Below are positions 49,843-59,144 of a DNA stretch of 61,747 bases, piece by piece. The DNA comes from an uncultured Eubacteriales bacterium (GTDB taxonomy: Bacteria; Bacillota; Clostridia; Oscillospirales; Acutalibacteraceae). The position numbers and the translations under genes are program-made. Each line of letters begins with the position of its first letter. Within the stretch, counting starts at the first letter, position 1. The stretch lies in assembly GCA_934454655.1 (NCBI GenBank), contig CAKSFK010000012.1:1-61747 (forward strand), read 5' to 3'. The notes beneath the pieces are model-generated. The model was not told the origin of the DNA and ran no database searches. It saw only the letters and a program-made list of their open reading frames with translations.

Positions 49843-50292
49843 ATGGCAAATTCAGCCGAAAAGGTTTATTCGCTGATAAAACAAACGGTTGAGGAACAGG
49901 GCGTAAGCCTGTGGGATGTCCGCTTTTTAAAGGAGGGTGCGTCGTGGTATTTAAGGGTGTATATTGATAAGCCTGAGGGTATAAGCATTGACGACTGCAC
50001 AAACGTTTCTCACGCAATAGACCCGATAATTGACGAAGCCGACCCAATTGACGTTTCGTATTATCTTGAGGTCTGCTCGCCGGGGGTTGAACGCGAGCTT
50101 ACAAAACCGCGGCATTTCGAAAATTCGGTGGGTAAAACAATAAGGCTTAAACTTTACAGACCGCTTGACGGCGTAAAGGAATTTACGGGCGTCTTGAAAA
50201 GCGCCGACGGCGATGTTGAGGTTGAAAGCGACGGTAGGGCTTACAAATTTGCCTTTAAAGATATTTCTAAAGCCAATATATGTGATATTTAA
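49843..50292 (+). CDS. rimP: Ribosome maturation factor RimP
   Basis: Needed for assembly of the 30S subunit. 149 residues of the RimP fold: N-terminal domain with LWDVRFLKEGASWYLRVYID, motif DPIDVSYYLEVCSPGVERELT, and the C-terminal Sm-like domain. ATG 49843 fits GGAGATGAG; upstream frame lies within the leader hairpin. First gene of the conserved operon rimP-nusA-ylxR-ylxQ-infB-rbfA. Confidence 0.95.
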   Translation: MANSAEKVYSLIKQTVEEQGVSLWDVRFLKEGASWYLRVYIDKPEGISIDDCTNVSHAIDPIIDEADPIDVSYYLEVCSPGVERELTKPRHFENSVGKTIRLKLYRPLDGVKEFTGVLKSADGDVEVESDGRAYKFAFKDISKANICDI

Positions 50293-50318
50293 AAAAAGAA
50301 TCGGAGGAATTGTTAAAA

Positions 50319-51404
50319 ATGGCTGCATCCAGAAAAGCATCAAAAACAAAGAACAATAACAGGGAGTTTTTTGACGCCCTGAAATTAATGGAGGAGGAAA
50401 GGGGAATACCTGCGGAGTTCATTGCCGAAAAAATTTCAGAGGCAATTGTTGTCGCAGCAAGAAAGGATTTCGGCGGCAATGACATTGTCTCCTGCGTTAT
50501 AGATCCCGAAAAGGAAATATTCAACGTTACGGCGCGTAAGACCGTTGTTGACACGGTTACCGACCCATACACCGAAATTTCAAAGGAGGACGCGTCGGCA
50601 ATAGACCCTGCGGCTGTGCAGAACGGATTTGTGGACATTAAGCTTGACCCGAGAAAATTCGGCAGAGTTGTAGCCCAAAACTCAAAAAATAATTTTCGCC
50701 AGGGCGTAAGGGATGCGGAGAGAGGTCAGGTTCTTGCCGAGTTCAGAAGCCACAACCGCGAGCTTGTTACCGCCGTTGTTGAAAAAATAGACCCCAAAAC
50801 CGGTAATGCCGTTCTTAAAATAGGCAATAACGAAGCAACCCTTCCGAAGCTTGAACAGGTTCCCGATGAAATACTTAACGAGGGCGATCACATAAAGGTT
50901 TATGTTGTTGACGTAAAGGAAACCGAGCGCGGTGCCAGAATAATGCTTTCCCGTACGCATCCGGGCCTTGTAAAGCGCCTTTTTGAAACCGAAGTGCCTG
51001 AAATATTTGACGGCACAATTGAAATAAAATCCGTTTCGCGTCAGGCAGGCTCAAGAACAAAGCTTGCGGTTTGGTCCGCCAACAGCGAAATCGATCCCGT
51101 AGGCGCGTGCATAGGTCCGCGCGGCGCCAGAGTCAACAAAATTGTTGAGGAGCTTGCGGGCGAGAAGATCGATATTGTAAAATACAGCGACGACCCGAAA
51201 GAATTTATTGCCGAGGCGCTTTCACCCGCCAAGGTCGTTTCGGTTGAAATTGAAAGCGAAGACCCCAAGGTATGCAAGGCAAGCGTTCCCGAGTCACAGC
51301 TTTCGCTTGCAATCGGCAATAAGGGTCAGAACGTCAGACTTGCGGCTAAACTTACGGGCTGGAAGATTGATATACACCCCGAAAGCGGATTTTTCGGAGA
51401 ATAA
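50319..51404 (+). CDS. nusA: Transcription termination/antitermination factor NusA
   Basis: RNA polymerase-associated factor for pausing, termination and antitermination. Order: N-terminal polymerase-binding domain (about 15-125), S1 domain (about 135-200), and two KH domains (about 210-355; GPRGARVNKIVEELAGEKID and IGNKGQNVRLAAKLTGWKID). 361 residues, as in Firmicutes, lacking the enteric acidic repeats. Ribosome binding site CGGAGG. Confidence 0.97.
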   Translation: MAASRKASKTKNNNREFFDALKLMEEERGIPAEFIAEKISEAIVVAARKDFGGNDIVSCVIDPEKEIFNVTARKTVVDTVTDPYTEISKEDASAIDPAAVQNGFVDIKLDPRKFGRVVAQNSKNNFRQGVRDAERGQVLAEFRSHNRELVTAVVEKIDPKTGNAVLKIGNNEATLPKLEQVPDEILNEGDHIKVYVVDVKETERGARIMLSRTHPGLVKRLFETEVPEIFDGTIEIKSVSRQAGSRTKLAVWSANSEIDPVGACIGPRGARVNKIVEELAGEKIDIVKYSDDPKEFIAEALSPAKVVSVEIESEDPKVCKASVPESQLSLAIGNKGQNVRLAAKLTGWKIDIHPESGFFGE

Positions 51405-51429
51405 AATAATCCCGAAAGGACAATGAAAT

Positions 51430-51699
51430 ATGTCGGCTAAAAAAATACCGATGCGTATGTGTGTGGGATGCAGGGAAATGAAACCGAAAAACACGCTTAT
51501 CCGCATTGTTAAGACACCGGAAAATGAAATAAAGCCGGATAGAACGGGCAAACTCAACGGCAGGGGCGCTTACATCTGCAAAAATGCGGAGTGCTTAAAG
51601 CGGGCGCAAAAATCGGGCGCACTGGCGCGCGCGTTTGAAATGTCGGTTGAGCCTCAAATATTTGAACGGATCGAGGGTGAGCTTAAGGGTGAAGAGTGA
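51430..51699 (+). CDS. ylxR: YlxR family protein (RnpM)
   Basis: 89 residues with the family signature CVGCREMKPKNTLIRIVK and GRGAYIC. In Bacillus the homologue binds and modulates RNase P. GAAAGGAC upstream of the ATG; overlaps the next gene by 11 nt. Confidence 0.93.
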   Translation: MSAKKIPMRMCVGCREMKPKNTLIRIVKTPENEIKPDRTGKLNGRGAYICKNAECLKRAQKSGALARAFEMSVEPQIFERIEGELKGEE

Positions 51700-52018
51700 T
51701 AAGCTTTTAACCCTGCTGGGATTTGCCTCAAAAGCGGGCAGGCTCAGCTTCGGTGCCGCAAAATCGGAGGAGGCTTTGAAAAGCGGAAAATCATCGCTCA
51801 TAGTTTCCGCATGCGATATTTCGGCAAAAAGCCGAAAAGAAATGGAATTTTCCGCAAAAAAATATTCCGTCGGTTTTATTGTTCTTAAGGAATCTGATAT
51901 AACCGCCGTGTCGCGCGCTGTCGGCCGTCAGTGCGGCATATTGTCGGTGAATGACAGCGGTTTTGCCGACGCTCTTTTAAAGGCGTATGATGAAGGAGGA
52001 AATGCTAATGACAAATAA
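51689..52018 (+). CDS. ylxQ: YlxQ, L7Ae-type RNA-binding protein
   Basis: 109-residue protein of the L7Ae/L30e/S12e family that binds kink-turn RNA. SDKLLTLLGFASKAGRLSFG and VSACDISAKSRKEME are typical; Start GTG 51689 just before the ylxR stop; a longer frame has no better ribosome binding site. Overlaps infB by 11 nt. Confidence 0.9.
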   Translation: MKSDKLLTLLGFASKAGRLSFGAAKSEEALKSGKSSLIVSACDISAKSRKEMEFSAKKYSVGFIVLKESDITAVSRAVGRQCGILSVNDSGFADALLKAYDEGGNANDK

Positions 52019-54587
52019 ATATAAAATAAGCGATCTTGCCAAGGATTTCGGGGTTGCTTCAAAAGATATTATCGATATAGTAACGGAAGTGACAGGCTCT
52101 GCCAAAAAAAGCGGCGCCGTACTTAACGAAGAGGAAACAGGAGCGGTTTTTGCAAAGCTTTTAAACAATAACAAGGCAGAAAGCTTTGACGAGTATTTTG
52201 CAACCGGCGCTAAGGCGCGCGAGGCTGCAAAAAAGGCAAGGGAAGAGGAAAAGAACAAAAAACTTGCCGAGCAGATGGCAATTCTTGAACAGCTTAAGGC
52301 TGCCGCCGCCGCGCAGAACGGCGATAAAAAACAGCCCGAGGAAAAGAAACAGGAAAAGCCTGCCGCCGAACCCAAAGCCGCGGTAAGCGAAGAAAAGGCT
52401 CAAAAGCCCGTTAAAGAAAAGGCAGAACCCGCCCCCGAAAAGACAGCGGAGAAAAAGCAGGAAAAGCCAACGGAGAAAAAGGCAGCGAAAAAGCCCGAGG
52501 ACAAAAAAGCCGAAGAAAAAAAGCCGGAAGAGAAAAAGCACGGCATTTCCGACCCTCAGCCATTTGTTTCGCAGAAAAAGGACAAAAAGCCGGGTGAAGC
52601 GCCAAAACGCGGACCGGCTGAGATACGGCACGTTGATACCCGTACTTCAAACGTTAATATTGATAAATATAATGAGAAGTATGAAAGAATTGCTCCCGCA
52701 AATACTATGAGGGACAATTTCTCAAGAAAACAGAAAATTAAGCAAAAATCACAGGACTACCGCCGTCCGCAGGGCGCTAAACGCGAAACCGAGGCGGATA
52801 AGATGCGTAGGCTTCAGCTTGAACGTATCAAGAAAACTCCCATAACGGTTACCGTCGGCGAAGAAATAACGGTGGGCGAACTTGCCGCCGCGCTTAAAAA
52901 GACCGCCGCAGAGGTTATTAAGGTTCTTTTAAAGCTTGGTATGATGGCAACCGTAAATCAGGTTATTGATTACGATACGGCGGAAATTGTTGTAACCGAA
53001 ATGGGCGCGAAAATTGAAAAACAGGTTGTTGTTACCATTGAAGAGCAGATAATGGACGATACCGAGGACAACGCAGGGAACCTTAAGCCCAGAAGTCCCG
53101 TTGTTGTTGTAATGGGACACGTTGACCACGGTAAGACTTCTTTGCTTGACGCAATAAGAAATACAGCCGTTACCGATACCGAGGCGGGCGGAATTACTCA
53201 GCACATCGGTGCGTACAGAGTCAACTGTAACGGTGAGGATATAACATTCCTTGATACTCCCGGTCACGCGGCTTTCACTTCAATGCGTAAGCGCGGAGCA
53301 ATGGCTACCGATATTGCGGTGCTGGTTGTTGCGGCGGACGACGGAATTATGCCGCAGACGGTTGAAGCTATCAACCACGCAAAGGCGGCAAATGTTCAGA
53401 TAATTGTTGCAATAAACAAAATGGATAAGCCCGAGGCTAACCCTGACAGAGTTTTGCAGCAGCTTACCGAGCACGGAATAGTACCCGAGGAATGGGGCGG
53501 AGATGTTATCTGCGTTCCGGTATCAGCCAAAACGCATATGGGCATTGACAAACTGCTTGAAAGCATATTGCTTGTTTCCGAAATGATGGAGCTTAAGGCG
53601 AATCCGAACAGACGCGCGAAGGGTATTGTTATTGAGGCTCGTCTTGACAAGGGCAGAGGACCTGTGGCTTCTCTGCTTGTTCAGAACGGCACGCTTAAAA
53701 CGGGCGATATTATTGTTGCGGGTACGGCTGTCGGCAGAGTGCGCGTAATGAGCAATGAAAACGGCAAGGAACTGAAAACGGCGGGTCCGTCCGTTCCGGT
53801 TGAGATCACGGGTCTTGCCGAAACGCCCAACGCTGGCGATATTTTTGACGCCGTTTCGGATGAACGCCTGGCACGTGAACTTGTTGAACAGAGAAAGCAA
53901 AAGGCAAAGGAAGAACTGTTCAACGCAAAACAGAAGGTGACTCTTGATAATCTGTTTGACCAACTCAGCGAGGGTGAACTTAAAGAACTTAACATTATCG
54001 TTAAGGCGGATGTTCAGGGAAGCGTTGAGGCCGTACGTGAGAGCCTTGTTAAGCTTTCAAACGACGAAGTAAGAGTCAACGTTGTTCACGGCGGAGTCGG
54101 CGCGATAAATGAGTCCGACGTTATGCTGGCGCAAACCTCGGGCGCAATAATCGTGGGCTTTAACGTCCGTCCCGACGGCGTTGCGAAAGCGGCGGCGGAG
54201 CGCGACGGCGTTGATATGCGTATGTACCGCGTAATATATGACTGCATTGACGAGGTTAAATCGGCAATGAAGGGTATGCTCGCGCCTAAATTCCGCGAAA
54301 ATCAGCTCGGAACGGCGGAGGTACGCAATGTTTACAAGATTTCAAACGTGGGAACGGTTGCGGGCTGCTATGTGACAAACGGAAAGGTTACACGTTCGTG
54401 CCAGATACGCGTTGTGCGTGACGGAATTGTTATTTGCGAGGATAAAATTGATTCGCTCCGCCGCTTTAAGGATGACGTTAAAGAGGTGGCACAGGGCTAT
54501 GAGTGCGGTATAGGACTTGAGAAATTTGCCGACATCAAAGAGGGCGACCAGTTTGAAGCCTTTGTTATGGAGGAGTACAGAGATTAA
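52008..54587 (+). CDS. infB: Translation initiation factor IF-2
   Basis: GTPase that brings fMet-tRNA to the 30S subunit. An N-terminal helical domain is followed by a long Lys/Glu/Pro/Ala-rich low-complexity linker (about 75-205), then the G domain (about 360-530; GHVDHGKTS, DTPGHAAF, NKMD), EF-Tu-like domain II, domain 3 and the C-terminal tRNA-binding domain. 859 residues. ATG 52008 follows AAGGAGG by 8 nt; ATG 52002 and 51987 are also in frame. Confidence 0.97.
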   Translation: MTNKYKISDLAKDFGVASKDIIDIVTEVTGSAKKSGAVLNEEETGAVFAKLLNNNKAESFDEYFATGAKAREAAKKAREEEKNKKLAEQMAILEQLKAAAAAQNGDKKQPEEKKQEKPAAEPKAAVSEEKAQKPVKEKAEPAPEKTAEKKQEKPTEKKAAKKPEDKKAEEKKPEEKKHGISDPQPFVSQKKDKKPGEAPKRGPAEIRHVDTRTSNVNIDKYNEKYERIAPANTMRDNFSRKQKIKQKSQDYRRPQGAKRETEADKMRRLQLERIKKTPITVTVGEEITVGELAAALKKTAAEVIKVLLKLGMMATVNQVIDYDTAEIVVTEMGAKIEKQVVVTIEEQIMDDTEDNAGNLKPRSPVVVVMGHVDHGKTSLLDAIRNTAVTDTEAGGITQHIGAYRVNCNGEDITFLDTPGHAAFTSMRKRGAMATDIAVLVVAADDGIMPQTVEAINHAKAANVQIIVAINKMDKPEANPDRVLQQLTEHGIVPEEWGGDVICVPVSAKTHMGIDKLLESILLVSEMMELKANPNRRAKGIVIEARLDKGRGPVASLLVQNGTLKTGDIIVAGTAVGRVRVMSNENGKELKTAGPSVPVEITGLAETPNAGDIFDAVSDERLARELVEQRKQKAKEELFNAKQKVTLDNLFDQLSEGELKELNIIVKADVQGSVEAVRESLVKLSNDEVRVNVVHGGVGAINESDVMLAQTSGAIIVGFNVRPDGVAKAAAERDGVDMRMYRVIYDCIDEVKSAMKGMLAPKFRENQLGTAEVRNVYKISNVGTVAGCYVTNGKVTRSCQIRVVRDGIVICEDKIDSLRRFKDDVKEVAQGYECGIGLEKFADIKEGDQFEAFVMEEYRD

Positions 54588-54952
54588 TGGCAGGTTACAA
54601 AATTAACCGTGTAACATCAGATATTAAAATTGCGCTGGCAGAGCTTTTGCGCGAGGTAAAAGACCCGAGGGTGAGCAGGCTGTTAAGCATTGTAAAGGTT
54701 GACGTTTCGGGAGATATGACTTACGCTACGGTGTATGTGAGCGCCATAGAGGGTTATGAAAAAACCGTTTCGTCGGTGAAGGCGCTTAAGGGCGCGGCGG
54801 GCTTTCTCAGACGCGAACTGGGCGGCAGGCTGAAACTGAGAAAAGTGCCGGAACTTCGTTTTGTGGCTGACGACTCAATTGAACAAAGCGCCAATATTTC
54901 AAGAATTATCGAATCGTTCGGTGAGGAAGAAAAAAATGAAAAAGAGAATTAA
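54587..54952 (+). CDS. rbfA: Ribosome-binding factor A
   Basis: Late 30S assembly factor of the KH-like fold. 121 residues with RVTSDIKIALAELLREVKDPRV and LRELGGRLKLRKVPELRFVAD-like segments (split here). Starts on the last base of the infB stop codon, so tightly coupled. Confidence 0.96.
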   Translation: MAGYKINRVTSDIKIALAELLREVKDPRVSRLLSIVKVDVSGDMTYATVYVSAIEGYEKTVSSVKALKGAAGFLRRELGGRLKLRKVPELRFVADDSIEQSANISRIIESFGEEEKNEKEN

Positions 54953-55940
54953 AGACGGCTGCCGTGACCTTACCCTTAAACAAACCGCCGCTTTCTTGAA
55001 AAAGCACGATAAATATATTATTTTAACCCACGCCTCGCCCGACGGCGATACGCTCGGCTCTGCCTATGCGCTGTACTACGGTCTTAACGAAATCGGCAAA
55101 GCCGCGTGCGTTATATGCCCGGATGTTATACCGAAAAAATACGATTATTTTGCGCGCATAACCGACCATATATCGCGTGATAACGCAACGGTGATCGCGG
55201 TAGATGTGGCGGATAAAAAACTGCTCGGCGGGCTTGAAGAGGAATTCGGGGATATTGTTGACCTTAACATTGACCACCATATTTCCAACGTGCGTTTCGC
55301 AAAAAATCTTTATCTTGACGCAGACGCCGCGGCTACCGCAGAATCTATCTATGAGCTTTTATCGGTTATGAAGGTGAATATAAACGATATAACCGCAAAG
55401 GCTCTTTACACAGGCATTGCAACGGATACGGGCTGTTTTAAGTATTCAAACGTAACAGCCAAAACGCATGTAATAACTTCCAAACTTTATGAGTACAACA
55501 TAAACGCTCCCGAGATAAACCGGCTTATGTTTGACACAAAGTCAAGAAAACTGCTTGAACTTGAAAGAATGGTGCTTGACGCTTCGGAATTTCACTTCGG
55601 CGGGCGCTGTATTGTACTGCCCGTTACAGCCGAAATGCAGGAAAAAACCGGTTGCAGCGGTACGGAACTTGAGGGAATTGCGGTTATTTCCAGGAGTGTT
55701 GAGGGTGTAAGCGCGGGCGTTACGATAAAACAGACCGACGATAACGAATTTAAGGTTTCGCTGCGTACATATCCGCCGCTTGACGCTTCTATGATATGCA
55801 AAAAACTCGGCGGCGGCGGTCATAAGGGCGCGGCGGGCGCGTCAGTCAACGGTACGCTAGACGAGGTTAAAAAGGCTGTGCTTAATGCCGTAAAGGAAGT
55901 AATGGAGGAAACCTATGCAGGGTCTTGTACTGCTGAATAA
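54936..55940 (+). CDS. nrnA: DHH-family nanoRNase/pAp phosphatase NrnA
   Basis: Breaks down 2-5-nt RNAs and 3'-phosphoadenosine 5'-phosphate. DHH marks: ASPDGDTLGSAYAL, VDVAD, NIDHHISN and the DHHA1 GGGGHKGAAGAS. 334 residues, normal. ATG 54936 overlaps the end of rbfA by 17 nt, with AGGA upstream; the gene in turn overlaps truB by 26 nt. Confidence 0.95.
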   Translation: MKKRIKDGCRDLTLKQTAAFLKKHDKYIILTHASPDGDTLGSAYALYYGLNEIGKAACVICPDVIPKKYDYFARITDHISRDNATVIAVDVADKKLLGGLEEEFGDIVDLNIDHHISNVRFAKNLYLDADAAATAESIYELLSVMKVNINDITAKALYTGIATDTGCFKYSNVTAKTHVITSKLYEYNINAPEINRLMFDTKSRKLLELERMVLDASEFHFGGRCIVLPVTAEMQEKTGCSGTELEGIAVISRSVEGVSAGVTIKQTDDNEFKVSLRTYPPLDASMICKKLGGGGHKGAAGASVNGTLDEVKKAVLNAVKEVMEETYAGSCTAE

Positions 55941-56817
55941 ACCTTCGGGCATAACTTCTTACGGCGCGGTAGCGGGCATTAAACGCCTTACGGGCGAAAA
56001 AAGAGTCGGTCATACGGGTACTCTTGACCCTATGGCTACCGGCGTTCTGCCGATTTTCATCGGCAGGGCAACCGCGCTTTGCGGGCTTTTGCTGGATGCG
56101 GATAAACGCTATACCGCTGTGATAAAACTCGGAATTTCCACCGATACGGATGATATTACGGGAAATGTGACAGATGAAAAAAATGTTACGGCGAGTAAAG
56201 AGGATATAGAACGCGCGGTAAAGCATTTTACGGGTGAAATTGTGCAAAAACCGCCGATATACAGCGCAATAAAGCAGGGCGGAGAGCGCCTTTATGAAAA
56301 AGCAAGACGCGGCGAAACGGCGGATATACCGACGCGCGCAGTAACCGTGTATAAGGCGGAAATACTGTCGTTTGATCTGCCCGAAAATGAGTTTAGCATT
56401 GATTTTCACGTTTCAAAGGGTACGTATGTACGTTCTCTCGCACGCGATATCGGTGAGTTTTTGGGCTGCGGCGCCTGCCTTTCGGCGCTTTGCAGAACAT
56501 ACACGGGCGGCTTCTCACTTTCGGAATGTGTTTCCCGGGAAATGCTGACCGAAAATAATATTTCGGATTATGTTCTTAGTGAGGAAACGGCTGTCGGATA
56601 TCTAAGGGAAATCTGTGTCACCGAAAAACAGGCGATACGATTTTCAAACGGCGGTCAGCTTGATTTTGACAGGCTTAAAATTAAAGATCTTGCCGAGGGC
56701 GAGTTATTCCGTATTAAATCGGACGGACTGTTTTTAGGCGTAGGCAGGGCGGATACGGTGAAAAATCAGCTTGCCGTAAAGTGTGTGATTAATTATCCGG
56801 GGGATGTTAAAAAATGA
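55915..56817 (+). CDS. truB: tRNA pseudouridine-55 synthase TruB
   Basis: Makes pseudouridine 55 in the T-loop of tRNA. Catalytic aspartate in GHTGTLDPMATGVLP, further motifs KRYTAVIKLG and SKGTYVRSLARDIG. 300 residues; C-terminal PUA-like part about 240-300. ATG lies in the end of nrnA, 4-nt overlap with ribF. Confidence 0.97.
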   Translation: MQGLVLLNKPSGITSYGAVAGIKRLTGEKRVGHTGTLDPMATGVLPIFIGRATALCGLLLDADKRYTAVIKLGISTDTDDITGNVTDEKNVTASKEDIERAVKHFTGEIVQKPPIYSAIKQGGERLYEKARRGETADIPTRAVTVYKAEILSFDLPENEFSIDFHVSKGTYVRSLARDIGEFLGCGACLSALCRTYTGGFSLSECVSREMLTENNISDYVLSEETAVGYLREICVTEKQAIRFSNGGQLDFDRLKIKDLAEGELFRIKSDGLFLGVGRADTVKNQLAVKCVINYPGDVKK

Positions 56818-57656
56818 AAACAGCGTTGGCTCTCGGAACGTTTGACGGCGTGCATCCGGGACATAGGGCGGTACTTGATCTGCCCGACGGTTACAAAAAA
56901 ATTGCCGTTGTTTTTTCTGTTCCTCCCAAATCCGTTATAAGCGGCGAACCGCTTGCGATTATGACAAGTGAGGATAAAACAAGAGCGCTTAAGCGGATAG
57001 GTATGGATAAGGTCTGCTCCCTTGAGTTTCGGGATGTGCGCGATATGACGCCCGAGGATTTTCTGCTGTTTTTAAAAAAGCGGTTTTCACCCTCGTTTAT
57101 TTCCTGCGGATTTAACTACCGTTTTGGAAAAAATGCCGAGGGTGATACGGCGCTTTTGCGTGATTTTTGCCTTAAAAACAAAATTGAGCTTAAGGTTAAC
57201 GAACCCGTTATGAAAAACGGAGTTGCCGTTTCTTCAACCGAAATCAGAGAATTGCTTAAAAACGGTGAAATACAAAAGGCAAATGCGCTTTTGGCGGAAC
57301 CGTTTTCTTTTTCTGCTTCGGTTATAAGGGGCGACGAGCGGGGAAGAACACTCGGGTTTCCCACGGCAAACCAAAAGTACCCGAAAACGCTTATTCCCGT
57401 TAAATTCGGAGTGTATAAAACGGCGGTTATTATCGGTGAAAAGAAATATGACGGCATAACCGATATCGGTGTAAGGCCTACGTTTAGGACCGATTATATT
57501 ATAAGCGAAACATTTATAAAGGATTTCAGAGGCAATCTTTACGGCAGAAAAATTACCGTACAGCTGCTTGAATTTCTGCGCGGTGAAAAAATATTCTCTT
57601 CGACAGAGGAACTTAAAAGACAAATTCAGAGCGATATGAGGAGCGCGGGTATATGA
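56814..57656 (+). CDS. ribF: Bifunctional riboflavin kinase/FAD synthetase
   Basis: Turns riboflavin into FMN and FAD. N-terminal nucleotidyltransferase (ALGTFDGVHPGHRAVL; about 1-150) and C-terminal flavokinase (GRTLGFPTAN and FGVYKTAV, about 165-280). 280 residues, a little shorter than usual (about 310). Supplies the FMN sensed by the riboswitch at 38844. 4-nt overlaps on both sides. Confidence 0.95.
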   Translation: MKTALALGTFDGVHPGHRAVLDLPDGYKKIAVVFSVPPKSVISGEPLAIMTSEDKTRALKRIGMDKVCSLEFRDVRDMTPEDFLLFLKKRFSPSFISCGFNYRFGKNAEGDTALLRDFCLKNKIELKVNEPVMKNGVAVSSTEIRELLKNGEIQKANALLAEPFSFSASVIRGDERGRTLGFPTANQKYPKTLIPVKFGVYKTAVIIGEKKYDGITDIGVRPTFRTDYIISETFIKDFRGNLYGRKITVQLLEFLRGEKIFSSTEELKRQIQSDMRSAGI

Positions 57657-58456
57657 AGCAATACACGGCGACCCAGCTTGCCGATATGGGAATAACGCTT
57701 TTAAAGGCGCTTTTAATACTTTTAGGCGGACATTATATAACTGTACTTCTTGTAAAGCTTGCAAGGAAATCGCTTGCTAAAACGGGAATGGATATTTCCT
57801 TGGAGAAGTTTCTCTGCAAGTCGCTTAATATTGTTCTGCACATTATAATTGTGCTTTCAGCTTTAAATGCCTTGGGAATTTCAACCGCGGGACTGCTTGC
57901 GGCGCTTTCGGCGGCGGCAGTTGCCGTTGCGCTTGCGCTTAAGGATTCGCTCAGCAGTATTGCCGGCGGAATCATTCTGCTTGTCACAAAGCGTTTCAGC
58001 ACCGGGGATTTTATTGAAATAGGCGGCGAAAAGGGTCGGGTTTTGCAGATAGATATGATGCACACCGTGCTTAAGACGCTTGATAACCGCCATGTGGTAA
58101 TTCCCAACAACACGGTTGCAAACAGTCAGATAACGGACTACTCAAGCGAGGATATGCGAAGGCTTGATATTGTATTTTCGATAAGCTATACCGACAATGT
58201 TGAGAAGGCGCAGAGGGTAATAACAGAAACGGCGCTTAAAAATCCTATGGTTATAAAAAATGCGCCCGAACCGCCCTTTGCGCGTGTTACGGCGTATTCC
58301 GCAAGCTCGGTTGATATATTAATGCAGATGTGGTGTAAAAACGCCGATTTTATGCCGCTTAAGTATGATCTGCTTGAGCAGGTAAGAAAAGCGCTTGAGG
58401 AAAACGGTATGACTATTCCGTTCAATCAGCTTGACGTTCATTTGATTGACAAATAA
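57653..58456 (+). CDS. Small-conductance mechanosensitive channel MscS family
   Basis: Membrane channel that opens on hypo-osmotic shock. Three N-terminal helices (about 15-35, 60-80, 83-110), the pore-lining helix rich in Ala/Gly (LLAALSAAAVAVALALKDSL) followed by a beta domain (about 120-180; GDFIEIGGEKGRVLQID) and an alpha/beta tail. 267 residues. Overlaps ribF by 4 nt, so last gene of the operon. Confidence 0.93.
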   Translation: MKQYTATQLADMGITLLKALLILLGGHYITVLLVKLARKSLAKTGMDISLEKFLCKSLNIVLHIIIVLSALNALGISTAGLLAALSAAAVAVALALKDSLSSIAGGIILLVTKRFSTGDFIEIGGEKGRVLQIDMMHTVLKTLDNRHVVIPNNTVANSQITDYSSEDMRRLDIVFSISYTDNVEKAQRVITETALKNPMVIKNAPEPPFARVTAYSASSVDILMQMWCKNADFMPLKYDLLEQVRKALEENGMTIPFNQLDVHLIDK

Positions 58457-58496
58457 AAAAGAGGCTGTACGGCGATAAGCCGTACAGCCACTTTTG
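58457..58496. terminator. Bidirectional terminator between mscS and hsp20
   Basis: Perfect 11-bp stem (58463-58473 with 58479-58489), 5-nt loop; short T-run on the plus side and six T on the minus side. Confidence 0.85.
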
Positions 58497-58500
58497 CGTA

Positions 58501-58953
58501 TTATTCAATTTCAAGGCGTTTAGCCTCGGGCAGTTCGCTTACCTTTTTCGGGCAGGTAAGCTTAAGCACGCCGTTTTCGTATTTGGCTTTAATGCCGTCG
58601 GTATCAATTTCCGAAACATCAAAGTCACGGCTGTAACTGCCGTAAGAACGCTCACAGCGTATATATTTGCCTTTCTTATCCTTTTCCTCGTGCTCCGAAT
58701 GCCTTTCGGCACTTACGGTAAGCGTATCGCCGTTAATATCAAGGTGAATATCCTTTTTGTCAAAGCCCGGCAGATCGGCTTCCAACTCGTAGCGGTCGCC
58801 CTCGTCCTTTACATCTGTTTTGAACTCATCAAGCGAACCGTTATCAAAAAATCCGAACGGTGAAGAAAAGAACCTCTTTTCAAATTCATCCATATCACGG
58901 AACGGGTTATAAAGGGAATTATTTTTCTTGGCATAGGGTTTCATTTCAAACAT
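58501..58953 (-). CDS. hsp20: Small heat-shock protein Hsp20
   Basis: ATP-independent holdase. Alpha-crystallin domain at about 45-135 (DLPGFDKKDIHLDINGDTL, GSYSRDFDVSEIDTDGIKAK) with the C-terminal GVLKLTCPK and a short tail; 150 residues, normal. GGAGG before the ATG. No CIRCE operator (TTAGCACTC-N9-GAGTGCTAA) is visible in its upstream region, so control is by other means. Confidence 0.95.
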   Translation of the reverse strand: MFEMKPYAKKNNSLYNPFRDMDEFEKRFFSSPFGFFDNGSLDEFKTDVKDEGDRYELEADLPGFDKKDIHLDINGDTLTVSAERHSEHEEKDKKGKYIRCERSYGSYSRDFDVSEIDTDGIKAKYENGVLKLTCPKKVSELPEAKRLEIE

Positions 58954-59055
58954 ATAAAAGCCTCCGATTAATTTATCTTTATATTTATATTGTTATGATT
59001 ATTATTTGATGCTCTGTACATCTTAATCATCTTCCTTTTTCTTTTTACGCCTATT

Positions 59056-59083
59056 ATTATACTCAAAACACTTGATTATTCAA
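59056..59083 (-). promoter_or_regulatory. Promoter of hsp20
   Basis: Minus-strand TTGAAT (59078-59083) and TATAAT (59056-59061) with a 16-nt spacer; leader about 95 nt. Its -35 box abuts that of the divergent regulator promoter. Confidence 0.65.
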
Positions 59084-59100
59084 TGTTCCGAATGTATAAT
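59072..59100 (+). promoter_or_regulatory. Promoter of the PucR/CdaR-type regulator
   Basis: TTGATT (59072-59077), 17-nt spacer, TATAAT (59095-59100), about 45 nt before the gene. Confidence 0.7.
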
Positions 59101-59144
59101 AAGCGTATATTATGTTGTGCTTACAGCACAAAGCGAGGGTTGCT

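Noticed and set aside
58954..59144. CIRCE heat-shock operator upstream of hsp20
   Set aside because: The TTAGCACTC / GAGTGCTAA inverted repeat is not present.
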